Shown here piece after piece: positions 17,520 to 26,064 of a stretch of DNA of 64,000 nucleotides. Position 1 is the stretch's first letter, and each line of letters starts with the position of its first letter. This DNA is from JAGBWK01 sp964544595 (GTDB lineage: Bacteria > Bacteroidota > Bacteroidia > Bacteroidales > Muribaculaceae): the NCBI GenBank assembly GCA_964544595.1, contig CAZJBM010000013.1, forward strand, positions 1-64,000, in the 5' to 3' direction. Below the pieces are notes generated by a model. It ran no database searches. It was not told the origin of the DNA and saw only the letters and a program-made list of their open reading frames with translations. The translations under genes and the position numbers were made by a program.

Positions 17520-19415
17520 TCAGAGAACTACCTTTGCGGCTTTGCCCCCCTGGCGCTTGATGTAGACGCCCCCCTGCGGGTTAGCCACGCGCATTCCTTG
17601 CAGATTATAGTAAACCGCCTCCTGATTGCTATCGTTCAATACGTTATCGATGCCGGCGATTCCATAATCCTCTGCCTTCACGCGGGTCGCGTTGAGCACC
17701 GTGCCGGTCGCTCCGTCGAGCACCATCGCTATTATCGACGTGTTGTCGACGTTCGTGATGTTAGTCGCGGGGATAGTGTACACGTGCTCCGACGCCACGC
17801 CCTTAACCGCTCCGGCGGGAATTGACCCGTCGATTCCGTAGGCCGAGAATATGTCAACTGCCGTATCCTCGTATTCCCAGGCCAACGAGCTTGGCTTATC
17901 CACCCATTCCATCGTGTAAATATCCGCGTAGCTCGGGCGCCCTGAGTAATTATTGGTCTGCACCTCATATAGCCCGTCCTCTATCACCACATAAGCCAGC
18001 TTGTAATCCCCCTCCGCGTCGTCGTAGTCAAACGTCGTGGTCGCGTAGGCCCGCAGCAGCGACAAATCCTCGGCCATATCCACCTTGAGGTCTACTTTCA
18101 CCGGGGCGCGCTGCCCTTGCCATATCGTATACGCCTCTTCCAGCAGGCCTACCGAGGGCTGCATGTCATAGATGAAGTCGCGGTTGACGATGCATGAAGG
18201 AAACGACGAGAACACATTGTTCACAAAAGGCAGATAGCTTGCGGCCTGCAGTTGGTCGCTGACATGAATCGCTATGGGAATAAACGTGTCGGGATACTTC
18301 TCCGACATATACCTTAGCCCGGTGATACCCATCGGGCACCATCCGCACCAGGCTCCCGTGCCCTCCTCAACGAGCATCGCGCGGTCATACCCCTCGCCCG
18401 CTACGGTGATACACTGCATATTGCCCGCGAAGTCACACTCTACGCCGTTTATCGACGTCACTTTGATTGCTATATCGTTGCGCCCTGCCGCGAGCGGATC
18501 AAGAGCCACCGGCGTCCATGCGATCGTGCCGGCCCCAACATTGATCGACTCCGCATAGCTTCCCGCGTCCTTGCCGTTCACGCTGACATTGTATTCTATC
18601 GTTTTCAGCGCGTTGGTTCCGTAATTCCCTACAAGCAGAGAGATCTCGCTTGTCTGATTCGCCTTAGTCACCGCTAAGGTGTATTCGCCGAGCATGGACG
18701 CCCCTATCGAGAACACATTTTCGAGCGTCTTCTTGTCGCCTACCGTCGTGGCCGCTATGAAGAGATTGGTCTCCAGGTCGGTAGCCATATCCACCTGTTC
18801 GATGAGCTGACCGCTTGAGTTATACAAATCAACCTTTCCGGCATACTCCGAGGGGCCGAGGCCATCGACGCCAACCACATAGTCCGCGCCTCTCGTCTTG
18901 TTCCACCTGCATCCCTCTACCTTGTAGCCGATATAGAATCCCTGCCCCGCCTTGATCGTGTAGGGCTCGTCTAAGGCTACCGACTGAGTCGGGGTTCGAC
19001 CCTGCTGATAGAGGGTATAGCAGTCAAGCAGCTGAGCTACTCCGCTCGCTGCCGGGGCCGCCTCGCGATCCTCGCTTACATAGACCTCCACCGCCTTTGT
19101 CGTCGTGTAGTCGGTTGTGGTTGAGAGCGTTATTTCGGTCACCTCGTTTCCCGCGAGCTGGTCGGCGATTTTCGGCGAAATGTATAGATAGCAGTCGTAT
19201 GTCAGCGAATTTTGCCCCAGCAGATAATACCACGACGCTATGTCGCTGCACATCTTCAGGTCAAACCCATTGGCCGACGGCGCCTTGCGCTGCGATCCGC
19301 TCTTTGTTTGTTCGGTTTGCTGGCCGACCGTGTGCTGACTCCGCGTCGGTGTCAAGGCCGATGCCTGCACAATAGCAATCGCGCTTAAAGCAACAGAGAG
19401 TAATAGTTTTTTCAT
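17520..19415 (-). CDS. Secreted Omp28/thioredoxin-like protein with T9SS-type C-terminal tail
   Basis: A 631-residue exported protein: signal peptide at residues 1-20, beta-rich repeats to about 340, then a thioredoxin-like segment (VEEGTGAWCGWCPMG, with CGWC at 357-360) of the kind seen in Omp28-related proteins. The last ~30 residues contain YYNLQGMRV, NPQGGVYI and a basic end, resembling the sorting tails of the type IX secretion system. The amylase at 19800-23126 carries the same kind of tail. The CxxC pair suggests a redox or disulfide role at the surface. A TATCTTTG element upstream (19485-19478) is a likely -7 box. Confidence 0.75.
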   Translation of the reverse strand: MKKLLLSVALSAIAIVQASALTPTRSQHTVGQQTEQTKSGSQRKAPSANGFDLKMCSDIASWYYLLGQNSLTYDCYLYISPKIADQLAGNEVTEITLSTTTDYTTTKAVEVYVSEDREAAPAASGVAQLLDCYTLYQQGRTPTQSVALDEPYTIKAGQGFYIGYKVEGCRWNKTRGADYVVGVDGLGPSEYAGKVDLYNSSGQLIEQVDMATDLETNLFIAATTVGDKKTLENVFSIGASMLGEYTLAVTKANQTSEISLLVGNYGTNALKTIEYNVSVNGKDAGSYAESINVGAGTIAWTPVALDPLAAGRNDIAIKVTSINGVECDFAGNMQCITVAGEGYDRAMLVEEGTGAWCGWCPMGITGLRYMSEKYPDTFIPIAIHVSDQLQAASYLPFVNNVFSSFPSCIVNRDFIYDMQPSVGLLEEAYTIWQGQRAPVKVDLKVDMAEDLSLLRAYATTTFDYDDAEGDYKLAYVVIEDGLYEVQTNNYSGRPSYADIYTMEWVDKPSSLAWEYEDTAVDIFSAYGIDGSIPAGAVKGVASEHVYTIPATNITNVDNTSIIAMVLDGATGTVLNATRVKAEDYGIAGIDNVLNDSNQEAVYYNLQGMRVANPQGGVYIKRQGGKAAKVVL

Positions 19416-19418
19416 AAA

Positions 19419-19440
19419 TAAGTATCCTAAATTAGTTTAT
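19419..19440 (+). repeat. Diverged TAAGTAAGTATCG-family repeat
   Basis: TAAGTATCCTAAATTAGTTT lies 4 bp upstream of the secreted-protein start codon. It keeps both ends of the family motif with the central CGAAA changed to CCTAA. Confidence 0.4.
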
Positions 19441-19477
19441 ATTAATATTCGAGCGAGTATATATTGGAAACTGACAG

Positions 19478-19485
19478 CAAAGATA
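19478..19485 (-). promoter_or_regulatory. -7 promoter element of the secreted Omp28-like gene
   Basis: The minus strand reads TATCTTTG. A TTTA about 22 bp further upstream may serve as a weak -33 box. The start codon is about 63 bp downstream. Confidence 0.45.
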
Positions 19486-19567
19486 TGAAAAAAATAAATA
19501 ATTCTCCTAAATTTGTTTACATTTACAAGCATGATGGGTACGCACAACGCGTTGCGTCCTCAAACAG

Positions 19568-19796
19568 TAGTGCTGCACCATAGTGCAGCCTCCTGACTAT
19601 CAATTAAATATGGAGCGTGGGGATTCAGCCCAAGAATGAGAATCAACCCGATCAGCAAACATCTCTCTATTACTGGGTGACGGCTTTAGCCGTCAGAAAG
19701 CATCCACCCCTGTACCCCCGCCCAGCAGGGCTGTACCATAGTGCAGCCACCTGATTATCAAGTAAATAATAGGGCTGCTCCGTAGAGCAGCCCTTA
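19568..19796. repeat. Composite hairpin repeat, copy B
   Basis: The intergenic region 19416-19799 has no gene. This part holds a chain of hairpins: CTGCACCATAGTGCAG near 19573, TGACGGCTTTAGCCGTCA at 19678-19695, a GGGCTGTACCATAGTGCAGCC-like imperfect palindrome near 19730, and GGGCTGCT/AGCAGCCC at 19772-19793. The ATATGGAGCGTGGGG block (19608-19622) and the CACCCCTG block match copy A at 38-230 in order. The last hairpin lies 6 bp beyond the amylase stop codon and may double as its terminator, although it lacks a T-run. Confidence 0.6.
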
Positions 19797-19799
19797 TCT

Positions 19800-22700
19800 T
19801 TAAATAACGATTTTTCTCACCTTGTTGCCCTGACGCTGTATGTAAATGCCGGGCGTTGGATTAATCACGCGCGCGCCCTGGAGGTTGTAATATTCCACCG
19901 GGGCCTCGTCGTTGCTCGGCGCCGAAATCGACTCTATCGCCGAGCTCTGATAAACGCCGCAATCCTCCACCTTCCAGTTACCGTCCTTAGTCGTGCTCTT
20001 ATACACATGGTTGTTGACCACGTTGAGCACGTCCACGGTCTGCTCACCGCTGCCGTTGTTAAACACCAGGCCGCGTGTCCCTACGGGCACCACGTAAGTG
20101 TAAATCTGGTCGCGCACAAAGTTCATCTTCTTGCCGGGCCACGACGATGCGTCCGTGTCGAAGTGATGCACCATTACGGTCGACCATCTCGACTGAGAGT
20201 TGTCGTAGTAGATAGTGACTCCCTGAGGCGCCTCTATCTTGGTGAAGGTCACTTCTCCGGCTCCGCTTTCAGTCGCCGAGGTCGCGCCCCAGCTTACCGT
20301 GACGCTCTCGCCGATCGCCATATTCTCCCCGAGCGTGAACGTCGCCGCTGCTGCCGAGAGATCGGTTTTCGGGCCGTTGCCTATCTGGTACCATCCGCTG
20401 TCCGCGTTGCGCAGATTGGCCGTCACAGTTATCTTGTCGACAAACTCGCCCCCTGCGGGAGTGAACGACACTACGGGCGATTTCGTCAACACTACGTCGA
20501 TTTTCTTATACGTCGTCTTGCCGTCATACTCATAGTATGAGTCCTCGGTTATGTTCTTTATATCCTCGGTCTGCTGACCGCCGTTGTTGAATATCACGTT
20601 GACGCTCTCCATGTCGTCGAATGTGGCCACATAGAAGTCGCGCCCGTCGAGATTTACCGTTTCGAGCTTTGTCATGTTCTTGCCCGGCCATGCGCCGAGT
20701 ATCGTCGTGTTACTGCTGTTCCAGGCATAGATGTTTGCCATCGTGATATTCGCGTTGTCCTTGCCGGTGACGTAGACGCTGATTGTCGCGTTCGGGTCTA
20801 CCTTCTTGTAGGTCACTTTCCCCTCATAGCTCTCGCCTGTCGGTGAAACTGCCCCCCAGCTTATGTCGATGCTCTGGCCGTAAGCCATATCCGCGCCGAT
20901 TGTCATCGTTCGCCCATGGCCTGCGGTGAGCGTTTCGCGTGCTTTGCCTGCAACCTCTACCCAGCCCGACACCGCTGCCTCGTTAAGAGCCGCGGTGACT
21001 GTGAGCGTCTCGGTCTTGAACGAGCCCCCCGCCGGAGAGAATGTCACCGCCGGAGCCCCGATTGCGTCGTCCGCCGTGTAATATTCTGTCGTGCCGGGGT
21101 CGGTGAAGCTGACGCTTCCGCCGTGCGCCGCGGGCGACGTCTCGTAGATAAACTTGCCGTCAACCCCTACTTTGCCCCCTTCCCAGTCTTTTACCAGCAC
21201 TCGCAACTGTCCTTTCCCTTTGGGCGCGTCTACCGTGATCGTGCCTCCCCCGTTATAGGTCTTTCCTGTCACGAGATCCGTGTAGCGTCCGGCCGGTACG
21301 TTCGTGAACGTTGCCCCGCCGTTGACGCTGACCAGAGCGTAGCTCTCCTTGTATGCTCGCTTGAAGGCCCAGCCTCCGTTGGCGGTGCAGCCGTCGAAGG
21401 TGTATTGCCCTTTGCGCAGGGCGGGCACCGCGCTGCGTATCTGATTCAGGCGTATGATATGCTGCGACAGGTCGGCGTTGAGCGTCTGAGCGACGTTTCC
21501 CTCGGCCGTGTAGACGCCGAAGTCGCTGGCCGTGACCGTGCCTTTAAGGTATTCTCCGAAATAGGCGCGGCCCGAGTTGACGAGCGCGAGCGCCGGGCCC
21601 TCGTCGATAGTGCACCCCTTCTTGAACTCCACTTCCGAGCCGTAGTAAAGGCACGGAATACCGCGGAACGTGAACATCATCGAGAGGTTTTCGGCCCATT
21701 GTGCCGTTCCCTTGTCGAAACGCTTGTTGTCGCTCGGCTGTGGGGCATAGTCGTGTGAGTCGACATATACCACGTTCCACGACGCGTCGTTGTAATATTT
21801 GTCCCCCTCTTTCGCTATCCTTACGGCGTTCCCCGCGTCGGTATAGTTATAATGCATCGGGAAGTCTATGACGTTGAATCCCGAAGCCATCGAGTAGTCC
21901 GGCTCATGCCATGCGCCCCCTATCATCAGCGCGTTGTCTGAGTTGTGCACCGTCCCGGCGTCCTTAAGGCAGGTAAGCATATTGCCCAACGGCGATGCCC
22001 CTTCGGGCACATTCTGCTGCGCCCACCAGTCGGCGGTGTAGGTCTTCCACTCCGCTACGAGTGTCGGATCCGATTTCCACGTATAGTAGTGGCTCGAAAG
22101 CACATGCTGCCCGCGGTAGATCACGTTGCCGAAGCGTGAGCAACATTCGCCGAACATATAGAAGGGAGCCTCGTTGAGTCGCTTGCTCTTATACTTCTCC
22201 CCCAGCTCGATAAAGCGCGGTATGAAGCCCGCGTTGAATGTCAGAGGGGCGATATGGCCCGTCGTGTCGATGCGGAATCCGTCCACGCCCATCTCTATGA
22301 ATTTGCCGTAGCACTCTACGATATAGTCGATCACTGCCGGGTTCTCCGTGTTGAGGTCTACGCAATCGCCCGCTATCTGGCCCCACCAGCGGCTCGGCTC
22401 GTCCCAGTTCCATTGTGTGCCTAAGTGATGCCAATAGTTCTTTGAGTCGTGGTTCTGGCCGTCGGTGTTCTTGATATATTTAAATCGTTCAGAGTATTGC
22501 GTGCGGCTGCCGCTGTTGGGCAGATTCCAGTATTCAGGCCCGCCGAGCTTCTCCTGGTCGGGAATGAGGGCGGCGGTGATGTCGGCTTGATTGCGTATAT
22601 CCTGCGAGCGTTCAAATAGCTTGCAGAAATGATTCTCGCCGAAATTGCCTGTGTGCTGAAGCACTACGTCGAGTATGATTTTCAGTCCCTTGGCGTGCGC

Positions 22701-23126
22701 CGCGTCTATGAGGTCTTGGAATTTCACATCCTCTTGCGAGCCCCATTCCTTCCGGCTCTCATAGCGCACGTCCACCTTCGAGAAATCCATCGCGTGATAC
22801 CCGTGGTAGTCAAATCCCGACCCGTTCTGCACTACAGGCGTTATCCATATAGCCGTGAAGCCGAGAGCCTTGATGTAATCGAGCTTCTCGATAAGCCCCT
22901 TGAAGTCGCCGCGCCAGGCGGGGTCGTTGTTCGCTACCTGATTGCTCACGCCGTCCCAGCAGAGCACGTTGTTCTTCGGATCGCCGTCGTAAAATCTTGT
23001 GGTGATGGCGAAATAAATGGTCTCGTCGCGGAAATCCGACCGTTCGCCGACAAAGGCGCCCAGGGCCGGCGACGTGGCCGACAGCGCCGTCACTGCGGCT
23101 ATCAGCCATTTTGACAAAGTTTTCAT
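19800..23126 (-). CDS. Secreted alpha-amylase (GH13) with C-terminal binding modules and T9SS-type tail
   Basis: A 1108-residue exported glycoside hydrolase. Signal peptide at residues 1-23. The GH13 barrel spans about 30-560: the nucleophile is Asp287 (GVDGFRIDTTGH), the acid/base Glu327 (FYMFGECC) and the third carboxylate Asp459 (YVDSHD). A beta-sandwich domain C follows. Residues about 690-1060 contain chitobiase-like and starch-binding repeats, including two related blocks with IYAWNSSNTTI and IYYDNSQSRW. The tail YYNLQGARV...NPTPGIYI ends in basic residues like that of the 17520-19415 protein, suggesting export to the surface. It should break internal alpha-1,4 bonds of starch or glycogen. 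No SusC/D pair is nearby. Confidence 0.92.
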   Translation of the reverse strand: MKTLSKWLIAAVTALSATSPALGAFVGERSDFRDETIYFAITTRFYDGDPKNNVLCWDGVSNQVANNDPAWRGDFKGLIEKLDYIKALGFTAIWITPVVQNGSGFDYHGYHAMDFSKVDVRYESRKEWGSQEDVKFQDLIDAAHAKGLKIILDVVLQHTGNFGENHFCKLFERSQDIRNQADITAALIPDQEKLGGPEYWNLPNSGSRTQYSERFKYIKNTDGQNHDSKNYWHHLGTQWNWDEPSRWWGQIAGDCVDLNTENPAVIDYIVECYGKFIEMGVDGFRIDTTGHIAPLTFNAGFIPRFIELGEKYKSKRLNEAPFYMFGECCSRFGNVIYRGQHVLSSHYYTWKSDPTLVAEWKTYTADWWAQQNVPEGASPLGNMLTCLKDAGTVHNSDNALMIGGAWHEPDYSMASGFNVIDFPMHYNYTDAGNAVRIAKEGDKYYNDASWNVVYVDSHDYAPQPSDNKRFDKGTAQWAENLSMMFTFRGIPCLYYGSEVEFKKGCTIDEGPALALVNSGRAYFGEYLKGTVTASDFGVYTAEGNVAQTLNADLSQHIIRLNQIRSAVPALRKGQYTFDGCTANGGWAFKRAYKESYALVSVNGGATFTNVPAGRYTDLVTGKTYNGGGTITVDAPKGKGQLRVLVKDWEGGKVGVDGKFIYETSPAAHGGSVSFTDPGTTEYYTADDAIGAPAVTFSPAGGSFKTETLTVTAALNEAAVSGWVEVAGKARETLTAGHGRTMTIGADMAYGQSIDISWGAVSPTGESYEGKVTYKKVDPNATISVYVTGKDNANITMANIYAWNSSNTTILGAWPGKNMTKLETVNLDGRDFYVATFDDMESVNVIFNNGGQQTEDIKNITEDSYYEYDGKTTYKKIDVVLTKSPVVSFTPAGGEFVDKITVTANLRNADSGWYQIGNGPKTDLSAAAATFTLGENMAIGESVTVSWGATSATESGAGEVTFTKIEAPQGVTIYYDNSQSRWSTVMVHHFDTDASSWPGKKMNFVRDQIYTYVVPVGTRGLVFNNGSGEQTVDVLNVVNNHVYKSTTKDGNWKVEDCGVYQSSAIESISAPSNDEAPVEYYNLQGARVINPTPGIYIQRQGNKVRKIVI

Positions 23127-23241
23127 TAAGTAAAGAAATTAAGGTAAGTAAGTTTCAGTAATGTATAAATTAGTTTCAGTAATGTATAAAAATGTATAGA
23201 GTAAGTATCGACACTTACTTGCTTGCTTATTAGCTTGCGGC
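23127..23241 (-). promoter_or_regulatory. Amylase upstream region with tandem direct repeats
   Basis: AGTTTCAGTAATGTATAAA occurs twice with a 21-bp period (23151-23169 and 23172-23190). A 21-bp spacing places both copies on the same face of the helix, as for a dimeric activator. GTAAGTATCGACACTTAC at 23201-23218 is an imperfect palindrome built from two halves of the TAAGTAAGTATCG family. No TAnnTTTG box was found, so expression may depend on an activator. Confidence 0.45.
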
Positions 23242-24315
23242 TCAATCTTCCTTCGACAGGTCGAGCACCACATTGTCTTTCGACTTGTCGAAATACTGCC
23301 GACGCAGCGGATTGGCATTGCGCTCGGCGTGGCTTTCGCGGTTGCGGGCTATATCTATGGCCGCGTAGACCGCCTCGCGAAGCGACTCCTCCGACGCCTC
23401 GCCTCGGCCCGCTATGTCAAATGCAGTGCCATGGTCAGGCGAGGTGCGCACTATCGGCAACCCGGCCGTGAAGTTTACGCCGCTGTCCATCGCTACGGTC
23501 TTAAACGGCGCCAGGCCCTGGTCATGATACATAGCGAGTATGCCGTCGAATTTCTTGTATTGACCCGACCCGAAGAACCCGTCGGCGGCGTATGGGCCGA
23601 AGCAATAGATGCGCTCGTCGCTCGCTTTGCTTATCGCCGGCGCGATTATCTCCTCCTCCTCTTTGCCGAGAAGGCCGTTGTCGCCGGCGTGAGGGTTGAG
23701 CGACAATACCGCTATGCGGGGCTTTACTATGCCGAAATCCTTTTTCAGTGACTCGTTGAACGCGCGCAATTTCTCTACGATGACCTCTTCGGTTATCTCC
23801 TCCGCTATGCGCGAGATAGGCAGGTGGGTTGTCACCAAAGCGATGCGCATGGCCGAATTAAACAGTATCATCAGCGGATTCCCCTGCGTCGCCTCGCCCA
23901 GATACTCTGTGTGGCCGGGGAAATGAAACTCTTCGCTCTGCACCGCGCTTTTGTTGATTGGGGCCGTGACCATCGCGTCGATTTTACCCTCCTTCACGTC
24001 GCTTACGCATGCCGCTAAGGCGGCCACCGCGGCTTTGCCTGCGGCCTCCGACGTCGTGCCCGGCTCTGCTTTCACATCTTCGCCTACAACGTTCACTACG
24101 TTGATCATGCCCCCACGCGCTTCGTCGGCATCCTTTATCTGGTTGATAGGCAGATTAGGTTTCCCTAAAAGCTTGCAATACTGCGCTATCAACTTTGCCG
24201 ACCCGTAGACCACCGGGGTCATGAGTTCGAGTATGCGGTTGTCTTCAAGCAGTTTTATGATTACCTCATAGCCTACTCCGTTGATGTCGCCATGAGTTAT
24301 TCCTATTTTTATCAT
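23242..24315 (-). CDS. pdxA: 4-hydroxythreonine-4-phosphate dehydrogenase PdxA
   Basis: Cytoplasmic enzyme of de novo pyridoxal phosphate synthesis (DXP-dependent route). At 357 residues it is near the family length of 330-360. The N-terminus begins IKIGITHGDINGVGYE, and the metal-binding histidines lie in PGHTEYL, in MYHDQGLAPFK and in TSPDHGTAFDIAG. The C-terminus extends a little beyond the usual end with a polar tail. Bases 24316-24528 upstream contain no gene and no clear promoter that I can see. Confidence 0.95.
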   Translation of the reverse strand: MIKIGITHGDINGVGYEVIIKLLEDNRILELMTPVVYGSAKLIAQYCKLLGKPNLPINQIKDADEARGGMINVVNVVGEDVKAEPGTTSEAAGKAAVAALAACVSDVKEGKIDAMVTAPINKSAVQSEEFHFPGHTEYLGEATQGNPLMILFNSAMRIALVTTHLPISRIAEEITEEVIVEKLRAFNESLKKDFGIVKPRIAVLSLNPHAGDNGLLGKEEEEIIAPAISKASDERIYCFGPYAADGFFGSGQYKKFDGILAMYHDQGLAPFKTVAMDSGVNFTAGLPIVRTSPDHGTAFDIAGRGEASEESLREAVYAAIDIARNRESHAERNANPLRRQYFDKSKDNVVLDLSKED

Positions 24316-24528
24316 TTCTGTTCGCGTTTATTTAAGTGTGCCGCGCGGCCGACCTCGGAATAAGCTATTTCCGATACTTGCTTATTGTCGACTTGCGCGC
24401 TTTTATGTGTGCGAATTTAATAATTATTTTTCAAAATAGTGAAATATCCGGCTCGCAATTGTCAAAATTTGAGTCTAAATCAGAGTTAATTGAGGTCAAC
24501 GCATGGCGGTGGTTTAAGTATCTTGCCT

Positions 24529-24658
24529 CGGCCATCCATTGGCATATTCGTCCGTGTTCTTCAGTCGTGTACGTCGAGTACACTCCCTCATCACACCAAC
24601 AACTCTGCTCAATGGCCGACCGCCTCTGCTTTAACAGATTTTATGGGACAGGCTCTTA
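24529..24658 (+). mobile_element. 130-bp IS fragment (right end), copy 1
   Basis: This stretch is nearly the same, without gaps, as 54001-54130; the first ~68 bases are identical and a handful differ later. Both end in TTATGGGACAGGCTC plus TTA, the terminus of the IS remnant at 9086-9640. Inside is the palindrome GTGTACGTCGAGTACAC. No matching left end is found upstream, so it is a solo right end. The final TTA (24656-24658) is at once the presumed target triplet and, on the minus strand, the TAA stop of the next gene. Confidence 0.75.
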
Positions 24659-25477
24659 GAATTTGAAGCCGGGCATCGTCATGCGTATAAGATTTCCTAC
24701 ATGGCGCTTTAGGCGCCCTTTTATTGAATCTTGCTGCTTTGAGAACGACACAGCCTGCACGTCGCTCCCCTCCAGTCCTCCGAAATGAGGCTCGCGCGGA
24801 AATCTCAGCGACATATTCTCCTCCCTCTCCGATTTAACAAAATTGAACAATATCTCCTCCATCAATTTCCCTCTGCCGTAGTCATCGCAAAGTTTATATA
24901 GAGGGGCTATCCGTTCCTTATAATATCTCTTCTCTACCGCAAAAAGGCGGCAATCAAAAGAATGTCCGCACCACCCCAAGCCCAAACGCTCATATAGGTT
25001 ATGGTCCTTGATGTCGGCATAAAGTTTGACTCCGCTGCGCGCGATTTTTGATTCGGCCTTTCTTATCAGATATTTTAGATTATAAATCGGATACCTGCCG
25101 GTGACTTTAAAGAAGTATGTTTCATCGTCAATTAATTTTGATTTATCAATCGCCTGGTTTATCATCAGCATTTCATTGTAACCTTTGCCGCGTGAAATAT
25201 CGAAATCATTAGCGTCAAGCGAAATAAACTCGATTCTTTTCTCATCAAATCCACGCAACCGGTTTTTCAATGATATGAGATCCCAACCTGAGTTTTCCGC
25301 GAAAACGATTTTTCGATTAGGGTCGGTGAGTAAATCCGTGATATAGAAATTCAAAGCCTCGGCATACATCAGTTCGCGCTGCTCGTCGCTGAAGCATGCG
25401 CCTACCATGCCCCGCGTGCTGACAGCAGCCGTCATCAATACGACTATATCCTTTCTCGGCTTGTCTGTTGGTGTCAT
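24656..25477 (-). CDS. Surface-polysaccharide locus protein of unknown function, possibly glycosyltransferase-like
   Basis: A 273-residue soluble protein, richer in A and T than its neighbours. KVTGRYPIYNLKYLI and DIKDHNLYERLGLGWCGHSF recall proteins of unknown function in polysaccharide clusters that may have a nucleotide-sugar-type fold, but I see no certain catalytic motif. It starts 2 bp from the end of the WcaF gene, so it belongs to the polysaccharide operon and is its last gene. Its stop codon is formed by the TTA at an IS end. The original C-terminus may have been cut or altered by that insertion. Confidence 0.55.
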   Translation of the reverse strand: MTPTDKPRKDIVVLMTAAVSTRGMVGACFSDEQRELMYAEALNFYITDLLTDPNRKIVFAENSGWDLISLKNRLRGFDEKRIEFISLDANDFDISRGKGYNEMLMINQAIDKSKLIDDETYFFKVTGRYPIYNLKYLIRKAESKIARSGVKLYADIKDHNLYERLGLGWCGHSFDCRLFAVEKRYYKERIAPLYKLCDDYGRGKLMEEILFNFVKSEREENMSLRFPREPHFGGLEGSDVQAVSFSKQQDSIKGRLKRHVGNLIRMTMPGFKF

Positions 25478-25479
25478 AT

Positions 25480-26034
25480 TCAGTTACGCAATTCGCGTTT
25501 TTTCACTACCTTGGCCGGATTCCCTACCACAATGGTCCATGGGGCCACGTCGCGCGTCGCTACCGCGCGGGCCCCTACTACTGCCCCTTCGCCTACCGTG
25601 ACGCCCATCCCTACAAACGCTTCCGCCGCCACCCATGCCTGCGGCTCGATACGGATCGGAGCTATCATGAGTTTAAAGCGCGGGTGCGTGATGTCGTGCG
25701 ACGCGGTGCATAGAAACGCCCCTTGCGACACAGTGGCGTTTTTCCCGATTACTACTGGCCCTACATTGTAGCAGTTTACCCCTGCGTCGAGCACCGAATA
25801 TTCATCCATCGACAGATTCGGCGGGTAATAAATCCTCGCCGTGGAGTATACGCGGGCCGTTTTCGCGATTTTCGCCCCGAAAAGCCTCAGCAACGCGCGT
25901 TTCCAACCCCCGCACAGGCTTCGGGGTATCCAGCGGGCGCATACGCCCCACGTTATTGTCCACATCAGCCTGACGAACTGATGACGCAGCCCGAGGTGAT
26001 TTTCATATTTCGACATCTCTACTGATAGATTCAT
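25480..26034 (-). CDS. wcaF: WcaF-type polysaccharide acetyltransferase
   Basis: A 184-residue left-handed beta-helix acyltransferase of the hexapeptide family. The repeats run from about residue 60 (YSVLDAGVNCYNVGPVVIG) to VGARAVATRDVAPWTIVVGNPA. The likely catalytic His is in TASHDITHPRF, and the N-terminal RLMWTITWGVCARWIPR segment is typical of the WcaF group. It would add acetyl groups to a sugar of the surface polysaccharide or a precursor. It lies between the first polymerase gene (23 bp) and the 24656 gene (2 bp). Confidence 0.88.
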   Translation of the reverse strand: MNLSVEMSKYENHLGLRHQFVRLMWTITWGVCARWIPRSLCGGWKRALLRLFGAKIAKTARVYSTARIYYPPNLSMDEYSVLDAGVNCYNVGPVVIGKNATVSQGAFLCTASHDITHPRFKLMIAPIRIEPQAWVAAEAFVGMGVTVGEGAVVGARAVATRDVAPWTIVVGNPAKVVKKRELRN

Positions 26035-26044
26035 AATCTTAAGG

Positions 26045-26064
26045 AATTTTTCGATACTTACTTA
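26045..26064 (-). repeat. TAAGTAAGTATCG-family repeat overlapping a stop codon
   Basis: The plus strand reads AATTTTTCGATACTTACTTA. The TAA stop codon of the 26058-27365 gene lies inside the repeat (26058-26060), so the repeat contributes coding sequence at that end. Confidence 0.6.
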
